Shown in pieces: positions 48,508 to 56,972 of a stretch of DNA of 64,000 bases. The notes below the pieces were generated by a model that was given only the letters and a program-made list of their open reading frames with translations, did no database searches and was not told the DNA's origin. Within the stretch, counting starts at the first letter, position 1, and each line of letters opens with the position of its first letter. The stretch comes from Anaerolineaceae bacterium UBA4890 (lineage in GTDB: Bacteria > Chloroflexota > Anaerolineae > Anaerolineales > Anaerolineaceae). Made by a program: the position numbers and the translations under genes. The stretch is taken from NCBI GenBank assembly GCA_002399085.1, contig DHCY01000039.1, forward strand, positions 26,338 to 90,337, given 5' to 3'.

Positions 48508-48630
48508 AATAGCCAAATTATACCGCCTGGAAACTGAATAGTTTAAAATGCGATGCAAAACAGCGAATGAATTGATAGTCAAAACTCACAATAATTCCGG
48601 AATATTGGATATAATCAACTTTTGCGAAAA

Positions 48631-48658
48631 TAGACAGATTGGTTGGATAAGGTATAAT
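48631..48658 (+). promoter_or_regulatory. Promoter of secG
   Basis: TAGACA (48631-48636) and TATAAT (48653-48658), spacing 16 nt, end 32 nt before the secG ATG. The hexamers are close to consensus. Confidence 0.7.
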
Positions 48659-48690
48659 CTACCTGTTACAACCTGGAGGATGAGTATTCA

Positions 48691-48909
48691 ATGATCTTAA
48701 ATATTGCCATTATTATTATTTCAATCGCACTGATTGCCAGCATCTTGATGCAGAGTAAAGGCATCGGTCTGGGCAGCCTGGCTGGCGGCGACGCTGGCGG
48801 TGTTTATACCAAACGACGCGGCATCGAAAAAGTGATGTTCTACATCACCATCGCCCTGAGCGTTGTTTTCCTTGTTTTAGTTTTGATCAGCGTAGTTGTA
48901 TCGGGGTAA
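48691..48909 (+). CDS. secG: Preprotein translocase subunit SecG
   Basis: A 72-residue SecG, the small accessory subunit of SecYEG. Two TM helices (about 2-20 and 48-70) flank the conserved cytoplasmic loop LMQSKGIGLGSLAGG, followed by GGVYTKRRGIEK. CCTGGAGGATG precedes the ATG with a wide spacing of 10 nt. Promoter at 48631 and terminator at 48957 make it a one-gene transcript. Confidence 0.95.
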   Translation: MILNIAIIIISIALIASILMQSKGIGLGSLAGGDAGGVYTKRRGIEKVMFYITIALSVVFLVLVLISVVVSG

Positions 48910-48956
48910 GACTCCTTTACAATTATAAGTTATCCTGGTTAATCATGGAGAAAAAA

Positions 48957-48983
48957 GACGACTCACCCAATCCGTGAGTTGTC
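48957..48983 (+). terminator. Hairpin terminator between secG and the binding-protein gene
   Basis: A 10-bp stem, GACGACTCAC/GTGAGTTGTC, with loop CCAATCC lies between a run of six A and TTTATTGTTT. It ends 10 nt before the next ATG, so it also occupies the place where the ribosome site of that gene should be. Confidence 0.8.
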
Positions 48984-48993
48984 TTTATTGTTT

Positions 48994-50649
48994 ATGCAAA
49001 AATTTCGCTGGCAACTGCTGATAGTATTCATAACCGCCTTGGTGGTTGGTCTGGTGCTGTTCTTCCAGCAGCAAACCCCCCAGGAAGAAGTTATCGAGAC
49101 CCCCAACCCGATCAGCGGCGGCAGTTATACCGAGGCTTTGGTAGGCTCTTTTGTGCGTCTGAATCCGATGCTCGATCACTTTAACCAACCTGACCGCGAC
49201 ATCGACCGCTTGCTGTTCAGCAGCCTGATCCGTTTCGATTCCATGGGTTTACCGGTGGGCGATCTTGCCCAAAGCTGGAACGTTTCAGCTGATGGCGCTC
49301 TCTATTCGGTGAATTTGCGCACAGACGCGGTCTGGCACGATGGCACGCCGGTCACCACCAAGGACGTTGTTTACACGATCTCGCTTTTGCAGAGCCAAAA
49401 CCCGCTTATTCCAGCCAATCTGCAGGAACTCTGGAGTACCGTAAACGTCAATGCGGTTTCCGATTCATTACTGGAATTTTCGCTGCCAGCTGCCTTTGCC
49501 CCCTTTATGGATTACCTGAGTTTCCAGATCTTGCCTGCTCATCTGTTGGGTAATTTGGGCATTGCTGAGCTGGTTGACCATCCTTTTAACCTGGCACCGA
49601 TTGGTTCAGGTCCGTTTCGGTTTGATTCGCTCGAAACCGAGAATGGTGTCATCACCGGTGTCAACCTGGTGTCTTTTGAATACTATTTCAAAAGTAAGCC
49701 TTTTATCGACGAGATTCACTTTCGCTATTATGCGGATGAGACCAGTGCTTTAAATGCTTACCTGGAAGGTGCCGTTGATGGACTTTCTCAGATCCGCAAC
49801 GATGATATGCAAACCGTGCTCAACCAGACCGGTCTTAATCTCTATTCCAGCCGGCAGGCTAAGCTGAGCATTGTCTTTTTGAACTTGCGCAATGCTAACG
49901 CATCGATTCTGCAATCGGCTGACTTCCGAAAAGCGCTCATGGCAGGCATCAACCGCCAGGCAATGATCGATGAGGTATTAATGGGTCAGGGTGTTTTGGC
50001 TCAAGGTCCGATCATGCCAGGTAACTGGGCTTACTATGACCAACAGACCCCCTATCGTTATGATCCGGATGGCGCCAGGCAACTATTAGCGGGCATGGGA
50101 CTGACTCTGGCTGAGAGCGGACGCTTTATCAGCGATGGCGCGTTGATCGAATTGACCCTGTTGGTGCCGGATGATGCCAAACACCTCGCCATGGCTGAGA
50201 TTTTGCGTCAAAACTGGGAAAGAATCGGCATCGGGACGACGATTACCGCCCTGCCTTACAATCAGGTGATTGCCAGCCTGCAAAACCGCGATTACCAAAT
50301 GGCAATGGTAGATATCGATCTCTCTGATACGCCTGACCCGGACCCCTACCAATTTTGGGCTGAGTCGCAGGTCGAAAACGGGCAAAATTACGCCCAGTGG
50401 TCCAACACCACTGCCAGTAGCTATCTTGAACAAGCCCGCCAAACGCCAAATATCGAAATGCGCAAGCGCCTGTACCGTAATTTCCAGGTTCTTTTCGAGG
50501 AAGACTTGCCTTCCTTGCCACTTTTTTACCCGATCTATAACTACGCTGTGAAGGATTCCATCAATGACCTCAGTTTCGGTCCGGTGTATGACCCCGCTGA
50601 CCGCTTTAACAATGTGCACGAGTGGTATATCCTCACCGGTGTGGAATAA
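48994..50649 (+). CDS. Family 5 extracellular solute-binding protein (Dpp/Opp-like)
   Basis: A 551-residue exported substrate-binding protein of an ABC importer. The N-terminal hydrophobic helix (WQLLIVFITALVVGLVLFFQ) is an uncleaved anchor or signal; there is no lipobox cysteine. Family marks are GGSYTEALVGSFVRLNPM, LAQSWNVSADGALYSVNLR, WHDGTPVTTKDVVYTI, GSGPFRF and ADFRKALMAGINRQAM. No permease or ATPase is adjacent; DppB/C-like permeases lie at 9.2-11.3 kb. The start is ATG at 48994, right behind the hairpin 48957-48983 and without a Shine-Dalgarno. It is probably co-transcribed with the adenosyltransferase. Confidence 0.92.
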   Translation: MQKFRWQLLIVFITALVVGLVLFFQQQTPQEEVIETPNPISGGSYTEALVGSFVRLNPMLDHFNQPDRDIDRLLFSSLIRFDSMGLPVGDLAQSWNVSADGALYSVNLRTDAVWHDGTPVTTKDVVYTISLLQSQNPLIPANLQELWSTVNVNAVSDSLLEFSLPAAFAPFMDYLSFQILPAHLLGNLGIAELVDHPFNLAPIGSGPFRFDSLETENGVITGVNLVSFEYYFKSKPFIDEIHFRYYADETSALNAYLEGAVDGLSQIRNDDMQTVLNQTGLNLYSSRQAKLSIVFLNLRNANASILQSADFRKALMAGINRQAMIDEVLMGQGVLAQGPIMPGNWAYYDQQTPYRYDPDGARQLLAGMGLTLAESGRFISDGALIELTLLVPDDAKHLAMAEILRQNWERIGIGTTITALPYNQVIASLQNRDYQMAMVDIDLSDTPDPDPYQFWAESQVENGQNYAQWSNTTASSYLEQARQTPNIEMRKRLYRNFQVLFEEDLPSLPLFYPIYNYAVKDSINDLSFGPVYDPADRFNNVHEWYILTGVE

Positions 50650-50685
50650 TTAGGTAAATTATTGGATTCGGGGAAGGAAACTGGC

Positions 50686-51213
50686 ATGGCTGAAAGAATC
50701 TTAAAGAACCCGATCGGTTTTACCGATCTGATTGGTGCCCAGGGAGTGAGCAAAAGCGATCCACGCATCCGGCTTTTGGGCGCGATTGATGAAGCCAGCG
50801 CGGCTCTGAGCCTGGCAAAAGCTTTTCTTCCAAACCGCGATGACGTCGACACCCTGACAAAATGCCAGCGAGCTCTTTCTCACCTGATGAGTTTTACTGC
50901 CCGCATCGGAACCGATAAGATGCAGCCAGAGGATCCCGGATTCTTTGCCAACGAATTGATCGGGCTGGAGAGTGAACTCGAGAATCAACAAGACCAGGTC
51001 GAACTACCGAATCGTTTTGTCTTCCCAGGTGAAAACAAGGCGACAGGAGTGCTGGACCTTGCCCGGGCAATTATCCGGAGGGTGGAACGCGAGGTAAATG
51101 CCGGTTACGACAGCCTGGGGGTTCAAGCCCCCAATGCCCGTCAATACATCAATCGTCTCAGCAGCTTGTGTTATCTGCTGATCATTAAACATTCTGACCC
51201 CTCAAGGGAATAA
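50686..51213 (+). CDS. ATP:cob(I)alamin adenosyltransferase (PduO type)
   Basis: A 175-residue enzyme that makes adenosylcobalamin, the cofactor of mutases and of class II ribonucleotide reductase. The N-terminal ATP loop reads TDLIGAQGVSKSDPRIR where the usual form has T-G-L-x-G; GAIDEASAALSLAK follows the GTVDELNS pattern. FVFPGENKATGVLDLARAII and RRVEREV form the core, and NRLSSLCYLLI closes it. Somewhat divergent in the first loop. The ATG at 50686 has AAGGAAAC upstream; an earlier TTG lacks support. Confidence 0.85.
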   Translation: MAERILKNPIGFTDLIGAQGVSKSDPRIRLLGAIDEASAALSLAKAFLPNRDDVDTLTKCQRALSHLMSFTARIGTDKMQPEDPGFFANELIGLESELENQQDQVELPNRFVFPGENKATGVLDLARAIIRRVEREVNAGYDSLGVQAPNARQYINRLSSLCYLLIIKHSDPSRE

Positions 51214-51219
51214 GCTTAG

Positions 51220-51939
51220 GTGACTGGGACAATAATCAATTTTGTCGCCGTTATTGTCGGCAGTCTGATTGGGCTGTCAGTAGGTAACCGCATCCCGGAA
51301 AAGACCCGCCAGACGCTTGTTTCTGCCCTTGGTCTTTTTACACTGGCTTACGGCGTATTTATCTTTAGTAAGACCCAAAATATGCTCATTCCGCTTTTTT
51401 CGTTGGTTCTTGGAACGATTATCGGTGAACTGTTGAAAATTGAGGAGGGTTTGACAGGACTGGGAGAAGGCATCCAGAAAAAACTGGCAAAGTGGAATCC
51501 CAATTTAACCGGAGAATCTCAAAAATTCGTGACCGGTTTTGTCTCAGCCTCGCTTTTATTTTGCATCGGACCGATGGCAATCCTGGGCGCAATCCAGGAT
51601 GGTGTCAGTGGGGACTACCAGATGCTGGCAATCAAATCGTTGTTGGACGGGATAGCATCGATTGCGTTCGCTTCAACCCTGGGTGTGGGTGTGATGTTTT
51701 CGGCAGTGGTTGTATTGGTCTACCAGGGGGCAATCAGCCTGTTGGCAGGCTTGCTGGGACAGGGTTTTGGCGATGCGGTGGTGGCTGAAATGACCGCCAC
51801 AGGCGGAGTAATTTTGGTGGGCATTGCCATCAGCAACCTGCTCCAGATCAGGAAGATCCGCACAGGCAGTTTTTTGCCAGCCTTGTTTTTGGCTGTCTTG
51901 ATCGTTCTGCTCCTAAACGCCTTGGGTGTTTCCTATTAA
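51220..51939 (+). CDS. DUF554-family membrane protein
   Basis: A 239-residue polytopic membrane protein of the DUF554 (YdfK-like) family. Seven or so hydrophobic helices; family marks are NFVAVIVGSLIGLSVGNRIP near the start, LFSLVLGTIIGELLKIEEGL, LLFCIGPMAILGAIQDGVSG and LLDGIASIAFASTLGVGV. The function is not known; transport has been suggested for relatives. The start is GTG at 51220, 6 nt after the adenosyltransferase stop, so it is probably in the same transcript. Confidence 0.88.
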   Translation: MTGTIINFVAVIVGSLIGLSVGNRIPEKTRQTLVSALGLFTLAYGVFIFSKTQNMLIPLFSLVLGTIIGELLKIEEGLTGLGEGIQKKLAKWNPNLTGESQKFVTGFVSASLLFCIGPMAILGAIQDGVSGDYQMLAIKSLLDGIASIAFASTLGVGVMFSAVVVLVYQGAISLLAGLLGQGFGDAVVAEMTATGGVILVGIAISNLLQIRKIRTGSFLPALFLAVLIVLLLNALGVSY

Positions 51940-51965
51940 AAGACTTCATAATTGATTTGACATGT

Positions 51966-52125
51966 GTAGGGTGTGGTTGGAAGCATCATCAAACCTCTGC
52001 GAATGCACAAGGTTAGATGATTTCAATTTTACGGTACAAAAAATGTTTCCTGTATTCAGTCCAGGCGGGTTCCAAAAAATGCGGGCTCACCCGGATATCT
52101 CAAGCTCTGGTATATCCGCCCTACA
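51966..52125. repeat. Inverted-repeat-bounded intergenic element
   Basis: TGTAGGGTGTGG at 51965-51976 and CCGCCCTACA at 52116-52125 are inverted versions of one another with few mismatches. They bound about 160 bp without coding signal between convergent genes. The ends resemble those at 40633 and 47106, where the element is much shorter. Confidence 0.5.
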
Positions 52126-52183
52126 TTGGTTGTCTTGACTAATTAGCGCAATAATTTACGGAGATCTTTTCACTCTTTGTGGG

Positions 52184-52834
52184 TCAATTGTTCACTTCTG
52201 CCAAAGCGGCGTCGATGGCGGCTCTCAACTCGTTTTGGTAATACAACTTGCCGTTTACGGCAAAAGTGGGGGTGGCGTTGACACCCAGCATCTGGGCATA
52301 TTGTCTGCCGTCTGCAATAACCTTCACTTGCCGGTCGCTTTCCAGGCAGCTCTCAAACTCAGTCATATTCAAACCAACATCGCCAGCATAATTTCGTAAA
52401 CTCTCATCAGCGAACGCCCCTGCATAACCGACGTTTTGGAACACCATTTTTTTGTAATCCCAAAACTTGTTTTGTTCTCCGGCACAATAGGTTGCTTCGG
52501 CAGCTTTGCTGGAATCATCTTCCTGGAACTGGTAGTTGTAATAGGTAAGATAGACTTTACCGCTATCCACGTAATCCTTCATGAATGAAGCTTCGCTCTC
52601 AAGTGTATAGGTTCGGCAATGCGAGCAGGTAAAGTTGGAAAATTGAGCAACTTTAACCGGTGCGTCGGGATCACCCGCTGAGGGTCCGTCCACCTCTCTG
52701 CGTGGAACGAAATACAACAATACAAGTGCTATGGCAACAACCGCAACTACCGCAATTGCAGAAATGATGGTCTTTTTCTTCTGGCTCTCGCGCTGGGTTT
52801 TCAACAATTCACGTTGATTTTTTAGTGTGGTCAT
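52184..52834 (-). CDS. Membrane-anchored DsbA-like thioredoxin-fold protein
   Basis: A 216-residue protein with one N-terminal TM helix (about 25-42, IISAIAVVAVVAIALVLLYF) and an extracytoplasmic DsbA/DSBA-like domain. The active site is CSHC in FSNFTCSHCRTY, and the cis-Pro loop is NATPTFAVNGKLY. It is likely to oxidise or isomerise disulfides of exported proteins; the Cys-bearing secreted pair at 11.3-12.8 kb would be plausible clients (inference). The start MTTLKN is set by AAGGAG 6 nt upstream, not the earlier TTG; TATAAT lies about 25 nt ahead of the start on the minus strand. Confidence 0.9.
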   Translation of the reverse strand: MTTLKNQRELLKTQRESQKKKTIISAIAVVAVVAIALVLLYFVPRREVDGPSAGDPDAPVKVAQFSNFTCSHCRTYTLESEASFMKDYVDSGKVYLTYYNYQFQEDDSSKAAEATYCAGEQNKFWDYKKMVFQNVGYAGAFADESLRNYAGDVGLNMTEFESCLESDRQVKVIADGRQYAQMLGVNATPTFAVNGKLYYQNELRAAIDAALAEVNN

Positions 52835-52881
52835 AAAAGACTCCTTCAAGATAGATTAGGCAATTATAGTCGTTTATAAAA

Positions 52882-53727
52882 TCAAGCCAGGTCAAGGCAA
52901 TAGACCGGAACCAGGTTGCCTTCTTGTTTGAATCCCATCAAGGAATACAGGCGCAAAGAAGCCAGATTGTCTTCCTGGGTGTTGACGCTGAATGATTCAA
53001 AATGGCTGCCTTCAAAATGCCTTGAAAGATCAAAGAGCAGTGTTTTGGCGATATTGCGTCCTCTGAGCTGGGGATGCACCGCCAGCCGCGCGAGATGAAG
53101 GTTATCCATGAAGCGAGTGGTGACCTGGTAGGCAATTAGTGTGCCATCCAGGGTTGCCAGGCTGACGTATTCGCCCAATTGGTAACATTTTTCCAGACTA
53201 AGCTGGTTTAGCTGCCACGGAGGAGCAAAGCAGCGTTGGTCAAGCTCCCATACAGCTTTAAGGTCATTTAAGCGCATCGGTCTGATCACGATTTTTGAGT
53301 CAGGGTCTGGATCGCTGCCTGAAATCCGGTGGGTAAACAGGGAAACCAGGCGGTTCTGCATATAAAAACCGTTTGCAAGTAAAAGGTTTTCAAGCCATTC
53401 ACTGGTTGCCAGGCTGAAAAGTTGTGGAATCGATTGGCTGCTCAACCAAATCTTGGCATGCTCGATAAGCTGATTGAAATTCGTGCTGTGATTGCCATCG
53501 CGTTGGGCAAAAAAGAAACGCAGCCAGGCAAAATCCTGTGTTTCGGGGGCAACAGAGATGGCTGCTTCAATTTGCCCGGCATAACAGAGACAAAGGGTCG
53601 AATCTTTTGACAGGCGCGCCGTGCTGGGGAACCAGTCGAGATGTTCGTAAGCCAGGTTTGGGCGGTTGATAAAGCTGAGCAACTCATCCTGTCCACACTC
53701 AGCGCCAGACTGTACCCTTATGCTCAA
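52882..53727 (-). CDS. GNAT acetyltransferase with extra N-terminal half
   Basis: A 281-residue protein whose C-terminal half (about 140-281) is a GNAT domain: VIRPMRLNDLKAVWELDQRC, then LARLAVHPQLRGRNIAKTLL (acetyl-CoA loop) and VNTQEDNLASLRLYSLMGF. The N-terminal 135 residues look like a degenerate second GNAT fold (LSKDSTLCLCYAGQIEAAIS). The start is probably TTG at 53727, 5 nt after AGGTGA and one codon past the amidohydrolase stop; a TTG at 53760 is the alternative. Substrate unknown. Confidence 0.82.
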   Translation of the reverse strand: MSIRVQSGAECGQDELLSFINRPNLAYEHLDWFPSTARLSKDSTLCLCYAGQIEAAISVAPETQDFAWLRFFFAQRDGNHSTNFNQLIEHAKIWLSSQSIPQLFSLATSEWLENLLLANGFYMQNRLVSLFTHRISGSDPDPDSKIVIRPMRLNDLKAVWELDQRCFAPPWQLNQLSLEKCYQLGEYVSLATLDGTLIAYQVTTRFMDNLHLARLAVHPQLRGRNIAKTLLFDLSRHFEGSHFESFSVNTQEDNLASLRLYSLMGFKQEGNLVPVYCLDLA

Positions 53728-53731
53728 AGGA

Positions 53732-55309
53732 TCACCTGCCAAAAACCACTTCGCCGGCAACCACAGTCATAATGGGTTTGAATCCGGCTAGTTCAGCAGA
53801 GTCAACCATGAACGGATCCTGCTCGAGGATGATAAAGTCGGCGGGCATGCCTGCGCTGAGTAGGTCGGCTGTGCCATTACCGGGCAAAGGCTGGGTGTAT
53901 GCATGGATTGCCTGGTAAAGTGATACACGCTCCTGGGGGTACCAACCGCCTGGTCCAGGCTCGCCGTCTTGACGTTGGCGGGTCACTGCCGCGTGGATGC
54001 CCAGGAAAGGATCAGGGCTTTCAACAGGCGCATCCGAGCCAAAACGCACAACAATTTTTTCTTGAAGCAGACTTTGATAAGCGTAAGCGTATTGGCTGCG
54101 CTTGCCCCAATGATGATCGGCAGTGAGGTAATCGGAGGTAGCGTGTATGGGCTGCACAGAGGCAATCACCCCCAGCTTCTTCATGCGCTCGCGGTCAGCA
54201 GGCTGAATGATTTGGACGTGCTCGATGCGGTGAGGAAGAGGCGGCAAGCCATTTTCACGTTCACGTTCTCTAAGCAGACTGAAGCCGTCCAAAACTTCCC
54301 TTACCGCCCAATCCCCGATGGCGTGCACTGCAAGCGGCCAGCCGGCAAAGCCAGCCTGCAAGCCCAATTCGGCAAGATGAGCAGCTTTCAGCAAGAGCAT
54401 GCCCCGGTTTCGAGAACCTTCGTAGGGATCAAGCATTGCCGCGCTCTGCGGACCGAGAGCGCCATCGGCAAAAACCTTTAACCAGCCAGGTTGGATGAAG
54501 GGTGGGCAGGTGAGTTTTTCACGCCAGTTTTCTGAGATCACCCTGTCGATTTCTTCGGATGGTAGATTCTTGGTTATTCTCATTTTCAACTGACCGCGTT
54601 CAGCCAGCAGCAGTAATGCTTCGGCAGACTCAAAGCGGTCAAAATCGTGCGCTGCAGTCAGCCCCAGGCTGTGCAAATAGCTTTGGGCACGAAGGATTTT
54701 TTGAGCTGAAACTTCCGGGGTGGGCTCGGGCAGGTGATCTGAGGAGAGAAAGGCAGCGTTTTCGAGCAGGATGCCCGTTGGTTCGCCGTTGGTGTCACGC
54801 AGGATAACGCCGCCTTCAGGATTGGGCGTATTCCGGTCGATCCTGCCGCTGCGCATAGCCATTGTATTAACCCAGGCAGCGTGCAGTGATTTTGCGTGCA
54901 GGAAGATCGGATGTTCAAGGCTGATAGCGTCCAGTTGGGCGGCAGTGCCATATTCCGCGGGCTGCCAGGCGTTATGGTTCCAGCCATAACCGATGATCCA
55001 TTCGCCAGCCGGTGTGATTTTCGCCTTTTCCGAAACCCTTGCCAGACATTCCGTGGGACTTTCGGTTTCACAATCCACCGCATCCAGCTTCTCAGCCAGG
55101 TTCGCTAGGTGCAGGTGAAAATCACAAAGCCCCGGCAAAATAGTCTTGCCATTTAAATCAATTTCTGGTGTACCAGCAGGGGCGAGTTCGTGTACCTGCC
55201 CAGTTTCACCGATAAACACTATCCGCCCGTCCTGCACCAACAGAGAGTTTTCATGTTGGGTATGAGTGCTTGGGATGTTGGCGTTGGTAAAAAGGGTCGT
55301 GCTAATCAT
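53732..55309 (-). CDS. Amidohydrolase, YtcJ/Amidohydro_3 type
   Basis: A 525-residue metal-dependent hydrolase. The N-terminal beta-sandwich is followed by the metal motif GLCDFHLHLANL, GWNHNAW, the catalytic-lysine-region SGRIDRNTPNPEGGVILRDT, GLTAAHDFDRFES, VHAIGDWAVREVL and HRIEHVQII, then FGSDAPVESPDPFLGIHAAV. Family members act on diverse amides and rings, so the substrate is open. Its start overlaps parB by 8 nt, which makes it part of the parA-parB transcript, though no segregation role is known. Confidence 0.9.
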   Translation of the reverse strand: MISTTLFTNANIPSTHTQHENSLLVQDGRIVFIGETGQVHELAPAGTPEIDLNGKTILPGLCDFHLHLANLAEKLDAVDCETESPTECLARVSEKAKITPAGEWIIGYGWNHNAWQPAEYGTAAQLDAISLEHPIFLHAKSLHAAWVNTMAMRSGRIDRNTPNPEGGVILRDTNGEPTGILLENAAFLSSDHLPEPTPEVSAQKILRAQSYLHSLGLTAAHDFDRFESAEALLLLAERGQLKMRITKNLPSEEIDRVISENWREKLTCPPFIQPGWLKVFADGALGPQSAAMLDPYEGSRNRGMLLLKAAHLAELGLQAGFAGWPLAVHAIGDWAVREVLDGFSLLRERERENGLPPLPHRIEHVQIIQPADRERMKKLGVIASVQPIHATSDYLTADHHWGKRSQYAYAYQSLLQEKIVVRFGSDAPVESPDPFLGIHAAVTRQRQDGEPGPGGWYPQERVSLYQAIHAYTQPLPGNGTADLLSAGMPADFIILEQDPFMVDSAELAGFKPIMTVVAGEVVFGR

Positions 55310-56168
55310 TAATCCCTAACGAATCAAGAATGGCATTCAGCTCCTCATCAGAATAAAACGCGATACTGATCGTCCCGCCTCGAGCTCCCTTGGAGAGGCT
55401 GACCTTGGTGTTAAAAAATTGCCTTAATTTGTTTTCCAAGTCTTCAATTTCTGCTGGTCGCGGGGTTGGGCTGCTGGCGCGGATGGGCTTTCCAACCATT
55501 TTGTTCACCAACGCTTCAGTTTGGCGGACATTCAGATTCAGGGAAATTACAGTTTCAAGCGCGGCTTCGATCGAACGCTCGTTAGGCAAACCCAACAAGG
55601 CGCGGGCGTGCCCTTCGGCAATTTCGGTATTGACCAGCGCTTTTTGGGCGAGCGCAGGCAGGTTGAGCAGGCGCAGTGTATTTGTGACCGAAACGCGGCT
55701 TTTGCCAACCCGTTTCGCAATCTCGTCGTGGGTCAACGAAAAACCGTCGAGTAAATTCTGGAAGGCACGGGCTCTTTCGAGCGGGTTAAGGTCTTCTCGC
55801 TGGACATTTTCGATGATAGCAAATTCCAGCTGCTGTTGCTCGGTGGCGCTGCGAATGATTGCCGGCACTGCACTCAACCTGGCAATTTTCGCCGCCCTCA
55901 GCCGGCGTTCACCAGCAATCAAAGTGTAGCGGTTGGCTTCTTCAGCAGGTATCAAAATGAGCGGCTGAATGATGCCATGCTCGCGAATGGAAATTGCCAG
56001 TTCTTCGAGCGCTTCGCCGTCAAATTGTTTTCGGGGTTGATGAGGGTTGGGACTGATGTTAGCGATGGGAACCTGCACCACCTTATCTCCGGGACCGATG
56101 GTTGGCGACTCTTCCCAACCAGGAATGAGGGCATCCAGCCCGCGTCCTAAACCAGTTTTCTTTGCCAT
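55302..56168 (-). CDS. parB: Chromosome partitioning protein ParB
   Basis: A 288-residue ParB/Spo0J that loads at parS and spreads as a CTP-dependent clamp. It has the N-terminal KKTGLGRGLDALIPG, the CTP-binding ParB domain (NPHQPRKQFDGEALEELAIS and LIAGERRLRAAKIA), the helix-turn-helix for parS (LTHDEIAKRVGKSRVSVTNT) and a C-terminal dimer domain. Length is normal. It begins 3 nt after the parA stop. No full parS consensus site was found in the window. Confidence 0.97.
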   Translation of the reverse strand: MAKKTGLGRGLDALIPGWEESPTIGPGDKVVQVPIANISPNPHQPRKQFDGEALEELAISIREHGIIQPLILIPAEEANRYTLIAGERRLRAAKIARLSAVPAIIRSATEQQQLEFAIIENVQREDLNPLERARAFQNLLDGFSLTHDEIAKRVGKSRVSVTNTLRLLNLPALAQKALVNTEIAEGHARALLGLPNERSIEAALETVISLNLNVRQTEALVNKMVGKPIRASSPTPRPAEIEDLENKLRQFFNTKVSLSKGARGGTISIAFYSDEELNAILDSLGIND

Positions 56169-56171
56169 TTT

Positions 56172-56963
56172 TTACTCCTTGCCCGGGTCAACTTCGACCC
56201 CGTCGCCACTTAGTAATTCCAGCGCCAGTTCATGGTAAGCCAGCGCACCCGATGATTTGGGCGCATAAACTGAAATCGGCATGCCAAACGATGGGGCTTC
56301 GGCAAGACGAACGCTGCGTGGAATATATGCTTCAAACACTTTTGATGGGAAATACTTTTGAACCTCTGCTCTCACATCCGACGAAAGATTGGTGCGGCTG
56401 TCATACATGGTTAGTAAGACACCTCTGATCGCCAGCTCTGGAAACAGGTTGCCCCTGATACGATCCAGCGTGCGGGTGAGCTGTCCCAGCCCTTCCAATG
56501 CCAGGTATTCTGATTGAACGGGGATGATAATGCCGTCTTCAGCGGCAAGCAGTCCGTTTAGTGTGAGCAGACCCAGCGAAGGCGGGCAGTCGACCAGCAT
56601 GTAATCATAGCGATCTTTGATACTCTCAAGGCGCTCGCGCAGCATGCGGTCGCGGTTTGGCAGGTCAATCAATTCGATTTCAGCACCGGAGAGGTTGGGG
56701 GTTGATGGAATAAGGTCCAGCTTGAAAGTGCTATTGCGCAGCAGCGTTTCACTGGCTCTTTTTTCACCGATCAAGACTTCGTAAGTGCCATTTTGGATCT
56801 TGTTATGGTCGACTCCCAGGCAGGAGGTGGCGTTGCCTTGCGGGTCCAGATCTACAAGTAAAACTTTCTGTCCGAACAATCCCAGGTACGCGCCCAGGTT
56901 GATGGTGGTCGTGGTCTTACCAACCCCTCCTTTTTGATTGACGATTGTATAAATCTTTCCCAT
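56172..56963 (-). CDS. parA: Chromosome partitioning ATPase ParA/Soj
   Basis: A 263-residue deviant-Walker ATPase that drives origin segregation. The A motif is KGGVGKTTTTINLGAYL, A' LVDLDPQGNATSCLG, and B LVDCPPSLGLLTLNGL; PVQSEYLALEGLGQLTRTLD completes the family core. Located upstream of and coupled to parB. Unusually, the genes that flank parAB near most origins (mnmG, rsmG) are absent; a PfkB kinase lies 9 nt ahead on the same strand. Confidence 0.97.
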   Translation of the reverse strand: MGKIYTIVNQKGGVGKTTTTINLGAYLGLFGQKVLLVDLDPQGNATSCLGVDHNKIQNGTYEVLIGEKRASETLLRNSTFKLDLIPSTPNLSGAEIELIDLPNRDRMLRERLESIKDRYDYMLVDCPPSLGLLTLNGLLAAEDGIIIPVQSEYLALEGLGQLTRTLDRIRGNLFPELAIRGVLLTMYDSRTNLSSDVRAEVQKYFPSKVFEAYIPRSVRLAEAPSFGMPISVYAPKSSGALAYHELALELLSGDGVEVDPGKE

Positions 56964-56972
56964 AGGCTTTTG

